In this document: positions 50,660-58,169 of the stretch, in pieces
How the letters are laid out: the number at the start of each line of letters is the position of its first letter
Numbering within the stretch: the stretch's first letter is position 1
Assembly (NCBI GenBank): GCA_031411995.1
Contig: JANOCD010000054.1
Span: 30,670 to 94,669 of the forward strand
Source of the DNA: Rudanella sp031411995
Lineage (GTDB): Bacteria; Bacteroidota; Bacteroidia; Cytophagales; Spirosomataceae
Direction of reading: 5' to 3'
Length of the DNA: 64,000 nucleotides
Position numbers and translations under genes: made by a program
Notes under the pieces: model-generated
Database searches by the model: none
Told to the model about the DNA's origin: nothing
What the model saw: the letters and a program-made list of their open reading frames with translations, nothing else

Positions 50660-51425
50660 ACTTCACAACCGATAGCTCCTCACTTACCGCATCCCACAAT
50701 CGAATCCGAGCTTCCAGTGCCCGAGTGGTCCATTCGGTGGCTTCGGCCCATTTCCGGGCATCATCGCCACATAATTCCTCTACCATTTGCATCGCTAAAT
50801 GGCTATGATGATCACCATCCAGTTCGATGTGACGCTCCAAATAATACCGAAACAGGCCTAATTGTCCATTTTCCGCGTCGATCTGCCGCACAATTTCAAT
50901 GAACATATTCGGAATCAGATCCTCGCGACCAAACGTAAATACCGACGCAATCAGGTGAGGTTTGTTGGTGTCGATTACGTCAAACGTAAACTCAACAAAT
51001 TTCCACACTCCCTCGGGCAGACCCATTGAGGCCATCACCTCCCGCACCGGCAAGCCCGTCCGAATATCGGTTACGGCTTTCTGAATCAGGGTAGCATCGG
51101 CCCCCATTTGGTGCATGGCTTCCAGATAGAGTTCGTAATGGCTGATTCGGCGGCCATCGGGAGTCTCGTCGGATTCTTCGCCCGTCACGATTTCGTTGAT
51201 CAGATACCGCACTGACCCTGACCCAACGGGCACCCAGGGGACTGTTGTACAGGTTAGTTGCTTTTGTAGGGCTTTAAGTAGCGACATGAAATCCCACACG
51301 GCAAATACGTGGTATTGAGTGAACTCGCGGAGACTCTCCAGATCGTGGATGGCTCCATAGATTTTGTGGTTGAGTAAGCGGGTACGAACCGGCTCAACAG
51401 CGGCATTCAGTTGATTAATTGACAT
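50658..51425 (-). CDS. DUF3050 (heme-oxygenase-like fold) protein
   Basis: A 255-residue helical protein of the DUF3050 family, recognised by TQYHVFAVWDFMSLLKALQK, the WVPVGSGSVRYLINEIVTGE block, and YLERHIELDGDHHSHLAMQM with a histidine-rich helix. The family has a heme-oxygenase-like (di-iron-type) fold, and the His/Glu residues suggest a metalloenzyme, although this is inference. Start ATG 51425 has a -7 box 22 bases upstream. No pathway neighbour is apparent. Confidence 0.85.
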   Translation of the reverse strand: MSINQLNAAVEPVRTRLLNHKIYGAIHDLESLREFTQYHVFAVWDFMSLLKALQKQLTCTTVPWVPVGSGSVRYLINEIVTGEESDETPDGRRISHYELYLEAMHQMGADATLIQKAVTDIRTGLPVREVMASMGLPEGVWKFVEFTFDVIDTNKPHLIASVFTFGREDLIPNMFIEIVRQIDAENGQLGLFRYYLERHIELDGDHHSHLAMQMVEELCGDDARKWAEATEWTTRALEARIRLWDAVSEELSVVK

Positions 51426-51447
51426 AACAAAGAGTACATTTAATTAT

Positions 51448-51455
51448 CAAAAGTA
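51448..51455 (-). promoter_or_regulatory. -7 promoter box of the DUF3050 gene
   Basis: Minus-strand TACTTTTG, 22 bases before the ATG at 51425; matches TAnnTTTG. Confidence 0.5.
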
Positions 51456-51639
51456 CGTAAGCATCGTACATATTGATCGACTTACCGAAAAACCAATATA
51501 CCTTTTAACCCTTATCCTACTCAATGTGTTGTATCGGCATAGTCAACCAGCAAACGATGTCTTTACTCAACGAACTCCTCAACACCGACTCCGACCAACC
51601 AACACTGTTGGTGAGCCGCAATGTTTTTCTACAAACAAC

Positions 51640-51882
51640 ATTCCCAAAGGCGTTTCGGAATCGATTGAACTGGAGGCCTGGAAATCGGATGCGGACCGCA
51701 AACTGATGATTGCCTACCGAATTCAATACGAGCCGTTTAACCGATATGTTCGGGAACAGGTGCAAAAAAATACGTTCGGCAAACCCAAGTTTGTGGAGGC
51801 CACGAACGGGCAATCATCAGCCAATCCGCAGCACTGGCGACACATTAAAGCCTTGTGTAGGGTGGTCTTGAAAACCGCCTGA
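51640..51882 (+). pseudogene. Remnant of a Gfo/Idh/MocA-type oxidoreductase
   Basis: This frame encodes SDADRKLMIAYRIQYEPFNR followed by YVREQVQKNTFGKPKFVEAT and NGQSSANPQHWRH, an internal segment typical of Gfo/Idh/MocA oxidoreductases (after the Rossmann domain). Upstream, the N-terminal cofactor domain is missing and downstream the similarity stops, ending in a short unrelated tail. The upstream region (from about 51524) is open in another frame, suggesting a frameshift. About 80 of roughly 350-450 residues remain, so it cannot be functional. It is a decayed copy or a fragment left by a rearrangement. Confidence 0.7.
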
Positions 51883-51928
51883 ACCCGGCAGCGACCTAAC
51901 TGGTTGTACTGATAATTCAACGATTCTT

Positions 51929-52339
51929 ATGGTTCACTGCCTGTTTCTTTTACTACTAATGACAGAAAGCCAGCCACCCTCATTGAAACGGTGGCTGGCC
52001 GAAAATGAGTGGAAACACCGGATCATTCTGGTGTATGCCCCCACCGATGCCGATCCCTCTCTGCAACGGCAACGAGCCTTACTGGCGGCAGACCCGACGG
52101 GGGTTTCCGAGCGCGACCTGCTCATCCGCGAACTCCCTGCCGATCAACTGGCCGACGAAGACCGTGCCTACCTCCAAAAAAGTCTGAACACCACCGGCAA
52201 CAGTTTTCGGGTGATGCTCATTGGCAAAGACGGGGGCGTAAAGATCAGGCAAACAAGCCCCATTGCCCTCAAACAGCTTTTCGGCACCATCGACGGGATG
52301 TATATGCGGCAACTGGAAATGAAAAAGCGGGCACAGTAG
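51929..52339 (+). CDS. DUF4174 protein
   Basis: A 136-residue protein with the DUF4174 pattern: LKRWLAENEWKHRIILVYAP near the N-terminus, RQRALLAADPTGVSERDLLI, and FRVMLIGKDGGVKIRQTSPI then LFGTIDGMYMRQ. Known members have a thioredoxin-like fold but lack a CxxC pair here, so a redox role is unlikely. The N-terminus is hydrophobic (VHCLFLLLLMT) and could be a short signal. It follows the pseudogene remnant with about 46 bases between. Confidence 0.75.
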   Translation: MVHCLFLLLLMTESQPPSLKRWLAENEWKHRIILVYAPTDADPSLQRQRALLAADPTGVSERDLLIRELPADQLADEDRAYLQKSLNTTGNSFRVMLIGKDGGVKIRQTSPIALKQLFGTIDGMYMRQLEMKKRAQ

Positions 52340-52351
52340 AACCTAAACCCC

Positions 52352-52359
52352 TATTTTTG
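52352..52359 (+). promoter_or_regulatory. -7 promoter box of the DMT gene
   Basis: TATTTTTG matches TAnnTTTG and ends 23 bases before the ATG at 52383, just past the DUF4174 stop. Confidence 0.5.
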
Positions 52360-52382
52360 CAGCTTCTTCTTTTCGTGCATCC

Positions 52383-52826
52383 ATGCAGTACCTGTTCTAT
52401 ATTCTTGCCCTGCTAACGGGCGTTGCCATGAGTATTCAGTCGGGAGTGAATTCGTCGCTTCGGCAGGGAATCGGTAATCCGTTGCTGGCCGCTGTGATCT
52501 CGTTTGGCACGGGCTTTTTTGCCCTAATGCTGGCTCAACTGTCGGTGGGAAACCCTGTTCCAGCCCTCGAATCGGTCCGGCAAATTAGCTGGTGGAAGTG
52601 GACGGGGGGCCTGATCGGGGCCTGCTACGTGACAACGGTGATCATCACCGTATCGAAAATTGGCCCCGGCAACCTGCTGAGTCTGAGCGTGGCCGGGCAG
52701 CTTATTGCGGCTGTCGTCCTCGATCATTATGGCCTGCTGGGTTTCGCGCCCCACGCAGCCAATACCTGGCGACTGCTGGGCGTTCTGCTCATTATCGGCG
52801 GGGTTATTCTGGTGGTTAAGAACTGA
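52383..52826 (+). CDS. Small DMT-superfamily (DUF606/YdcZ) transporter
   Basis: A 147-residue membrane protein with five hydrophobic helices. The pattern FYILALLTGVAMSIQSGVNS and LRQGIGNPLLAAVISFGTGF then WWKWTGGLIGACYVTTVIIT is the hallmark of the DUF606 (YdcZ) half-size DMT group, thought to work as homodimers. The substrate is unknown. It is divergent in orientation from the protease gene and ends 149 bases before its terminator. Confidence 0.88.
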   Translation: MQYLFYILALLTGVAMSIQSGVNSSLRQGIGNPLLAAVISFGTGFFALMLAQLSVGNPVPALESVRQISWWKWTGGLIGACYVTTVIITVSKIGPGNLLSLSVAGQLIAAVVLDHYGLLGFAPHAANTWRLLGVLLIIGGVILVVKN

Positions 52827-52975
52827 TTCATCGAACTTCAATCAGCTGTTCGAAAGGTTCTCCTTCAACCAGATTGCCATCCTTCATAATATGTTGCATA
52901 ACATGCAGTATACAAGCCAGTTAGTGTTGAGCCGGTAACCATACGAGAGCCTGACAATTATACCAATTGTACGGC

Positions 52976-53011
52976 AAAAAAAAGCCCCGCTATATCATAA
53001 CAGCGGGGCTT
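52976..53011 (-). terminator. Terminator of the tail-specific protease gene
   Basis: A perfect 10-bp stem AAGCCCCGCT/AGCGGGGCTT with a 10-base loop, followed on the minus strand by a T-run (A-run 52976-52983 on plus). It lies 20 bases past the protease stop. Confidence 0.8.
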
Positions 53012-53031
53012 CTTCACTCCTGCAATCGCCC

Positions 53032-55155
53032 TTATTTGTTCGTTGCTACAATATAGTCGGCCAGAATTCGACCTGTTTCGGTCAGATACAGATCTTTGGG
53101 CTTCTTTTTGGGCTTGGTTTTGTCGGTCTGAGCGGTGGCCGGGGCGGGGGTTCCCGTCTCGTCAACGCCTTCGGGGTCTTCAGCCGATTCTTTTTTCAAA
53201 GCCGACCGCTTTTTCTCCGCTTCGTCGCGCTCTTTCTTACGCTTCGATTCTTGTAACGACACCACCGTGTTCTCTTTGGCTTTCTTGAAGTCAGCCAGTT
53301 CCTGCGACAGTTGTTTCAACTCCACATCCGACTTCAACCGACCCTCGAACCGGTCGCGAAGCCGCGACAAAATCTTGTCGTTTACCGTAGTTGACAGGTC
53401 AAATTGAGTAGCCGCAATCTGGTCCCAGGGCAACGCGCTTGGTTGTGAGCTTTCGCCGTATTCTTCGGCAGAGTATCCCGATGGCAGTTCAATGTCGGGC
53501 GTTACGCCTTTGTGCTGGGTGCTGCTTCCGTTGATCCGGTAGAATTTCTGGATGGTCATTTTCACTTGCCCAACCTTATCCTGCTCTTTCGGCAACCACT
53601 GATTCAAGTCCACCAGCGTTTGCACGGTGCCTTTCCCGAAGGTTTGACCACCCACAATAATACCCCGCTTGTAGTCCTGAATGGCGGCCGCGAAAATCTC
53701 CGAAGCCGATGCACTAAACCGGTTCACCAACACGGCCATTGGGCCTTCATAGGTCACGCTTGGGTCGGGGTCGCTGTAGACTTCGGTCTCACCCGTTTGT
53801 TCGCGCACCTGCACCACCGGCCCTTTCGGAATAAACAAACCTGTCAGGTTGATGGCTTCTGTCAGCGAACCGCCACCGTTGTTGCGGAGGTCGATCACGA
53901 TACCGTCTACTTTCTCGGTTTTCAGTTCTTCCACAAACTTCTTCACGTCGTTGGTGGTGCTGCTGAAATTTTCTTCACGCTTGCGGGCACCCTCAAAATC
54001 GCGATAGAACATCGGGATGTTGATTACGCCAATTTTGTAGGGCTTGCCATTATCGGTGATTTCGATCACCTCTTTTTTGGCCCGCTGTTCTTCGAGTTTA
54101 ATTTTCTCGCGCACCATCCGCACCTCTTTCGGGGCCGCACTAGCCAACGCATCTGCCGACCGCACCTGTAAACGAACAATACTGGCTTTTGGACCTTTAA
54201 TGAGTTTCACGGCATCGTCGACGCGATAGCCAACAATGCTCACCATTGGGCCATTATCGCCCTGAGCTACACCCACAATCTTATCGTTAGCCGATAGCTG
54301 CTTGCTCTTGAAAGCAGGGCCACCGGGCAGCACACTCGTGATTTTGATGTATTCTCCGTCTTCCTGCAACATGGCTCCAATACCCTCCAGCGACTGACTC
54401 ATTTCCTGGTTGAAACGGTCGGCGTTGTTCGGGTTGAAGTAATTCGTGTGCGGGTCAAGCGTTTCGGCAAACGAGTTCATATACATCTGGAACACATCGT
54501 CGCTCCGAACGCGGCCAACAGCTTTGTCGAGGTTTTTATACCGCTGATTCAGTGTGGCTGTAACGGCACTGTCTTTCTGACCGGCCAACTTGAGTTCCAG
54601 GGCCTGATTTTTGATCATCTTCCGCCAGATCTCATTCAACTCAGTAGCATCTTTTGCCCAGGGGGCTTTCTCACGATTGGTATTCAGGCTCTCGTCTTCA
54701 GTGAAGGTGAACGGCTTTTTCAGCAATTCCTGCACATAAACACTCCGCTCCTGATACCGCTTCCGAAATACGTTATACAACTCATAACCAGCCGACAAAT
54801 CGCCGTTCACCAGCGCATCATCAACTTGTGTGCGATACTTATCGAACGAAGCCACATCTGAAGCCAGCAGATACGTTTTGTTCCGATCTACCTGCTCCAG
54901 ATAATTATCCCATACTTTAGACGACAGCGAATCATTCAGCCGCACCTTCCGATAATGGTAGGTTGTCAACAGTTTCGCCACCAACTGTTCCACCTTTTCC
55001 TGCGACACAGTTGGCTTCAGATCATCGTCTGCCGGGGCAGGCAGGTTGGCCGAAACCACCGAAGCCTGTCCGGTTTGATGCGCCCCCGAGGAGGGCGAGT
55101 CCGGCTGAATACTGAGAATCAGCACGGGCAACAAGGTTACAAAGTATTTCTTCAT
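53032..55155 (-). CDS. prc: Carboxy-terminal processing (tail-specific) protease
   Basis: A 707-residue periplasmic S41A protease that degrades or trims proteins from the C-terminus. Order: signal peptide (VTLLPVLILSIQPDS), N-terminal helical domain (about 50-235), PDZ (about 255-335, SVLPGGPAFKSKQLSANDKI), peptidase core with DGIVIDLRNNGGGSL and catalytic S483 in RFSASASE and K508 in TFGKGTVQ, then a DUF3340-type C-terminal region (about 550-700), which includes a charged coiled stretch (QESKRKKERDEAEKKRSALK). The Ser-Lys spacing of 25 equals that of E. coli Prc. It lies 35 bases downstream of the FKBP gene, which would suit a periplasmic protein-quality pair. Confidence 0.93.
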   Translation of the reverse strand: MKKYFVTLLPVLILSIQPDSPSSGAHQTGQASVVSANLPAPADDDLKPTVSQEKVEQLVAKLLTTYHYRKVRLNDSLSSKVWDNYLEQVDRNKTYLLASDVASFDKYRTQVDDALVNGDLSAGYELYNVFRKRYQERSVYVQELLKKPFTFTEDESLNTNREKAPWAKDATELNEIWRKMIKNQALELKLAGQKDSAVTATLNQRYKNLDKAVGRVRSDDVFQMYMNSFAETLDPHTNYFNPNNADRFNQEMSQSLEGIGAMLQEDGEYIKITSVLPGGPAFKSKQLSANDKIVGVAQGDNGPMVSIVGYRVDDAVKLIKGPKASIVRLQVRSADALASAAPKEVRMVREKIKLEEQRAKKEVIEITDNGKPYKIGVINIPMFYRDFEGARKREENFSSTTNDVKKFVEELKTEKVDGIVIDLRNNGGGSLTEAINLTGLFIPKGPVVQVREQTGETEVYSDPDPSVTYEGPMAVLVNRFSASASEIFAAAIQDYKRGIIVGGQTFGKGTVQTLVDLNQWLPKEQDKVGQVKMTIQKFYRINGSSTQHKGVTPDIELPSGYSAEEYGESSQPSALPWDQIAATQFDLSTTVNDKILSRLRDRFEGRLKSDVELKQLSQELADFKKAKENTVVSLQESKRKKERDEAEKKRSALKKESAEDPEGVDETGTPAPATAQTDKTKPKKKPKDLYLTETGRILADYIVATNK

Positions 55156-55190
55156 TGCGAAGGGGGTGAATTAGCGAATGAGTGAATCAC

Positions 55191-55970
55191 TCATTGTTTA
55201 ACGATATCAAGCAATTCCACATCAAAAATAAGCGTTGCGCCGGGGCCAATGTCGCCACCAGCACCACGATCACCGTAGGCCAGGTCAGAAGGAATAAACA
55301 CTTTCCAACGCGAGCCAACGGGCATTAACTGAAGCACTTCGGTCCAGCCCCTGATCACTTCAGTAACCCCAAATTCGGCGGGTGTACCGCGTTGTTCCGA
55401 GCTATCAAATACTTTACCGTCGAGCAATCGACCGGTGTAATGAACTTTCACGCGGTCGGTGGTGGTGGGTTTGGCCCCGGTGCCCACTTTTTCGACCATA
55501 TATTGCAAACCACTCTGCGTAGTAACAATGCCGGGTTTCGCCTTGTTTTCGGCTAAGAAAGCATTTCCGATTTTTTTATTACCTTCGGAGGCTTTAGCTC
55601 CTTCTGCCTGCCGGGCCACCATCTGCTTTTGCATGAATGCGCCCAAAACGGCATTAGCCTGTTCGGGTGTCATGGCCATCGACCCACCTTTCATGGCATC
55701 GTCGAGACCTTTTGCCAGCACCACTGAGTTAATATTGGTCAACCCCTGCTGCTTCATATTCTGGGCAATATTCAAACCGATACTGTAGCTCAATGAGTCG
55801 TTATTTGAACGCAACACAACTCCCGAACGACTGGGTGGGGGCGTTCCGGCTGGCCGGGCGACTGGCCGGGCAGCTGGTTTTGGAGTGGGCTTTTTGGTTT
55901 GTGCTAAAGCAGTACCAGATAACAGAATAACAGTTGCGGCACTAGCCAGTAGGACGTTGGAAAAGGACAT
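55191..55970 (-). CDS. Periplasmic FKBP-type peptidyl-prolyl isomerase
   Basis: A 259-residue Mip/FkpA-like isomerase. A signal peptide (VLLASAATVILLSGTALAQ) precedes a proline-rich linker (TKKPTPKPAARPVARPAG), the N-terminal dimerisation domain (about 50-140, LSYSIGLNIAQNMKQQGL) and the FKBP domain (about 150-259: VKVHYTGRLLDGKVFDSSEQ, then VIRGWTEVLQLMPVGSRWKV and FIPSDLAYGDRGAGGDIGPG). FKBP active-site residues (Y, F, D, W, Y) are recognisable. It would fold or chaperone envelope proteins. Start 55970 is chosen because the signal peptide starts there. It precedes the tail-specific protease gene. Confidence 0.93.
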   Translation of the reverse strand: MSFSNVLLASAATVILLSGTALAQTKKPTPKPAARPVARPAGTPPPSRSGVVLRSNNDSLSYSIGLNIAQNMKQQGLTNINSVVLAKGLDDAMKGGSMAMTPEQANAVLGAFMQKQMVARQAEGAKASEGNKKIGNAFLAENKAKPGIVTTQSGLQYMVEKVGTGAKPTTTDRVKVHYTGRLLDGKVFDSSEQRGTPAEFGVTEVIRGWTEVLQLMPVGSRWKVFIPSDLAYGDRGAGGDIGPGATLIFDVELLDIVKQ

Positions 55971-56262
55971 GCGTACGAAAAACAAGGTGTTAAAAATTAT
56001 GCGTTGCCTGGATATGAAACGTAAATTAAGCGGATAAAAGTTTGGATTATTTGTCCACTAACAAAATTATCTTGGTCGCGTTAAGGTCTTTTAACAAATG
56101 ACCAGCAGGTGCATACAGGCTTTGTCAATTAATTTTTCTTCATAGTCAGAAAACGGGCTATTGAGCGACCTGAGTGGGTGGGAGAATTAAGAAGAAATAG
56201 TAAAAAAGCGAGTAATTTACCGGCTCGATTCCTTCTAATTCTGAACCCCTTTATCTCCTTTT

Positions 56263-57849
56263 ATGCAGTCTTCTGTGCGTAATTCCCCACCCGCTGCCCG
56301 ATCAAGCCTGATCAGTGTTATCGGTGCCTCGTCGGTTGGAACGCTCATTGAGTGGTACGATTTCTATATTTTCGGCTCACTGGCTACGGTGTTAGCCACC
56401 AAGTTTTTTCCTGAAGGCAACCCAACGGCCGCTTTTCTGAGCACCCTCGCCACGTTTGCAGCCGGGTTTGTGGTGCGTCCATTTGGTGCCCTGTTCTTTG
56501 GGCGGCTCGGCGACTTGATCGGGCGGAAATACACGTTCATGGTTACCTTGTTGCTGATGGGTGGGGCTACATTTGCCATCGGCATTATTCCGAGCTACGA
56601 GACCATCGGGTTTCTGGCTCCCTTACTGGTGCTGATTCTGAGACTATTGCAGGGTTTAGCCCTGGGCGGTGAGTATGGCGGTGCCGCCACCTACGTGGCC
56701 GAACACGCTCCGCCGGGGCAACGCGGCTACTGGACTTCCTGGATTCAGACGACGGCCACCATTGGCCTGTTTGTGTCGTTGATGGTGATTTTGCTTACCC
56801 GCCTGTCGATGTCCAAAGAAGCCTTTGCAGACTGGGGCTGGCGGGTGCCGTTTTTGGTGTCGATCCTGATGGTGGGCGTGTCGTATCTGATTCGGCGAAA
56901 CATGCACGAGTCACCCATGTTTGCCAAAGCAAAAGCCGAGGGAAAAACGGCCACTAACCCACTGAAAGAGAGTTTTGGGAATGCCTACAACTTCAAATTT
57001 GTGTTGTTGGCCCTGTTTGGGGCCACCATGGGGCAGGGCGTAGTCTGGTATACAGGGCAGTTTTACGCCATGAGTTTTATCCAGAAAGTGTGCAACGTGG
57101 AAGCCATGCAGTCAGATAGCCTGATGACGGTCGCGCTGCTGCTGGGTACGCCGTTTTTTGTGCTCTTCGGCTGGCTCTCCGACAAAATTGGCCGAAAAGG
57201 GATCATGTTGGCCGGAATGTTTATTGCCATCTTCGCCTATCGCCCGATCTACGAGCGAATGTACCAGACCACTAACCTGGCAAATAAACAGGAGATTGTT
57301 GCCCAGACAACCACTGCCGAAGATCGCACTGCCGACCCGAAAGTGTTGGGTAGCTTTGTCAATACCCTTACGCTCAAAAAAACCTTCACCGACGGCACGG
57401 TTTATGAGGAAGTAACAAAGTCCAAAATCGGTGCGGATGGCACTACTGCCTCAGCAAAGCCGGAGATAAAGAAAACAGTCACGATCAACGATTCGGACAA
57501 GTGGTCGCTGATTTGGCTGGTCTTTGCGCAGGTGTTGCTGGTGACGATGGTGTATGGCCCCATTGCAGCTTTCCTCGTCGAAATGTTCCCAACCCGGATT
57601 CGGTACACGTCGATGTCGTTGCCTTATCACATTGGCAATGGTGTGTTTGGTGGCCTGCTTCCCGCCGTGGCAACCTATTTAGCCACCAAAGCTAACGATG
57701 CGAACACGTTGGCGATCAGTGCCGGAAGCGCGGCTCCTTATGCGGCACCCTATCTTGAAGGACTCTGGTATCCCATCGGTGTTGCCGCTGTTTGCTTCGT
57801 AATTGGCCTCGTGTATTTAGATGGAAAAGACCGAAATGTGGAAGATTAG
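56263..57849 (+). CDS. MHS-family MFS proton symporter (carboxylate-type) with long loop
   Basis: A 528-residue inner-membrane transporter, about 12 helices, of the metabolite:H+ symporter branch. The signature GTLIEWYDFYIFGSLATVLA is at the start of helix 1 and the MFS motif GRLGDLIGRKYTFMVTLLLM after helix 2. An insert of about 75 polar residues (NKQEIVAQTTTAEDRTADPK to TVTINDSDKW) separates two helices in the C-terminal half. Location directly before acetyl/propionyl-CoA ligase genes suggests uptake of acetate, propionate or a related carboxylate, by inference. The small gene starts 3 bases after its stop. Confidence 0.9.
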   Translation: MQSSVRNSPPAARSSLISVIGASSVGTLIEWYDFYIFGSLATVLATKFFPEGNPTAAFLSTLATFAAGFVVRPFGALFFGRLGDLIGRKYTFMVTLLLMGGATFAIGIIPSYETIGFLAPLLVLILRLLQGLALGGEYGGAATYVAEHAPPGQRGYWTSWIQTTATIGLFVSLMVILLTRLSMSKEAFADWGWRVPFLVSILMVGVSYLIRRNMHESPMFAKAKAEGKTATNPLKESFGNAYNFKFVLLALFGATMGQGVVWYTGQFYAMSFIQKVCNVEAMQSDSLMTVALLLGTPFFVLFGWLSDKIGRKGIMLAGMFIAIFAYRPIYERMYQTTNLANKQEIVAQTTTAEDRTADPKVLGSFVNTLTLKKTFTDGTVYEEVTKSKIGADGTTASAKPEIKKTVTINDSDKWSLIWLVFAQVLLVTMVYGPIAAFLVEMFPTRIRYTSMSLPYHIGNGVFGGLLPAVATYLATKANDANTLAISAGSAAPYAAPYLEGLWYPIGVAAVCFVIGLVYLDGKDRNVED

Positions 57850-57852
57850 ACC

Positions 57853-58074
57853 ATGACCTCAATAAAAAAATACCTCGGAATTCTCTGGCTGGCGTTGGCC
57901 GCCGTGTGTGCCTACTACGGCATTGTTTATTTTGGATTGCCCAAGTTGGCAACCGGCAAAACCGAAGATTTGGTCTTCGGAATCATCATCCTGTTCATTC
58001 TCATGCCCATTATCGTGGGTGGCCTGGCCCGGTTCGGCCTGTATGCCTTGCAGGGGCTTTATGGCAAAGAGTGA
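57853..58074 (+). CDS. Small two-helix membrane protein (DUF6814-type)
   Basis: A 73-residue protein with two hydrophobic helices (LGILWLALAAVCAYYGIVYF and FGIIILFILMPIIVGGLARFGL split here as FGIIILFILMPIIVGGLARF) joined by GLPKLATGKTEDLV. This type of protein repeatedly accompanies MHS transporters in Bacteroidota and is probably an accessory subunit or folding helper. The gene starts three bases after the transporter and its end is part of a 20-bp inverted repeat, so the operon likely pauses or is processed here. Confidence 0.8.
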   Translation: MTSIKKYLGILWLALAAVCAYYGIVYFGLPKLATGKTEDLVFGIIILFILMPIIVGGLARFGLYALQGLYGKE

Positions 58075-58148
58075 AAGAGCGAAAGAGTGGTAAACTGATG
58101 GCACTCTGCAAAACGTCAGACTGTCGGACTTTCGCTCTTTCACTCTTT
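58066..58148. repeat. Inverted repeat overlapping the end of the small membrane gene
   Basis: Arms 58066-58085 and 58129-58148 are perfect 20-bp complements (AAAGAGTGAAAGAGCGAAAG). The left arm contains the last codons of the small membrane gene. CTTTCGCTCTTTCAC recurs at 58129 and 58153, so the downstream arm is a direct repeat too. It lies just before the PrpE-like gene at 58170. Confidence 0.7.
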
Positions 58149-58169
58149 CACCCTTTCGCTCTTTCACCT

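Noticed and set aside
55971..56262. Possible RNA gene in the 292-base gap before the MHS transporter
   Set aside because: AT-rich but no strong stem, promoter box plus T-run, or known RNA motif was recognised.
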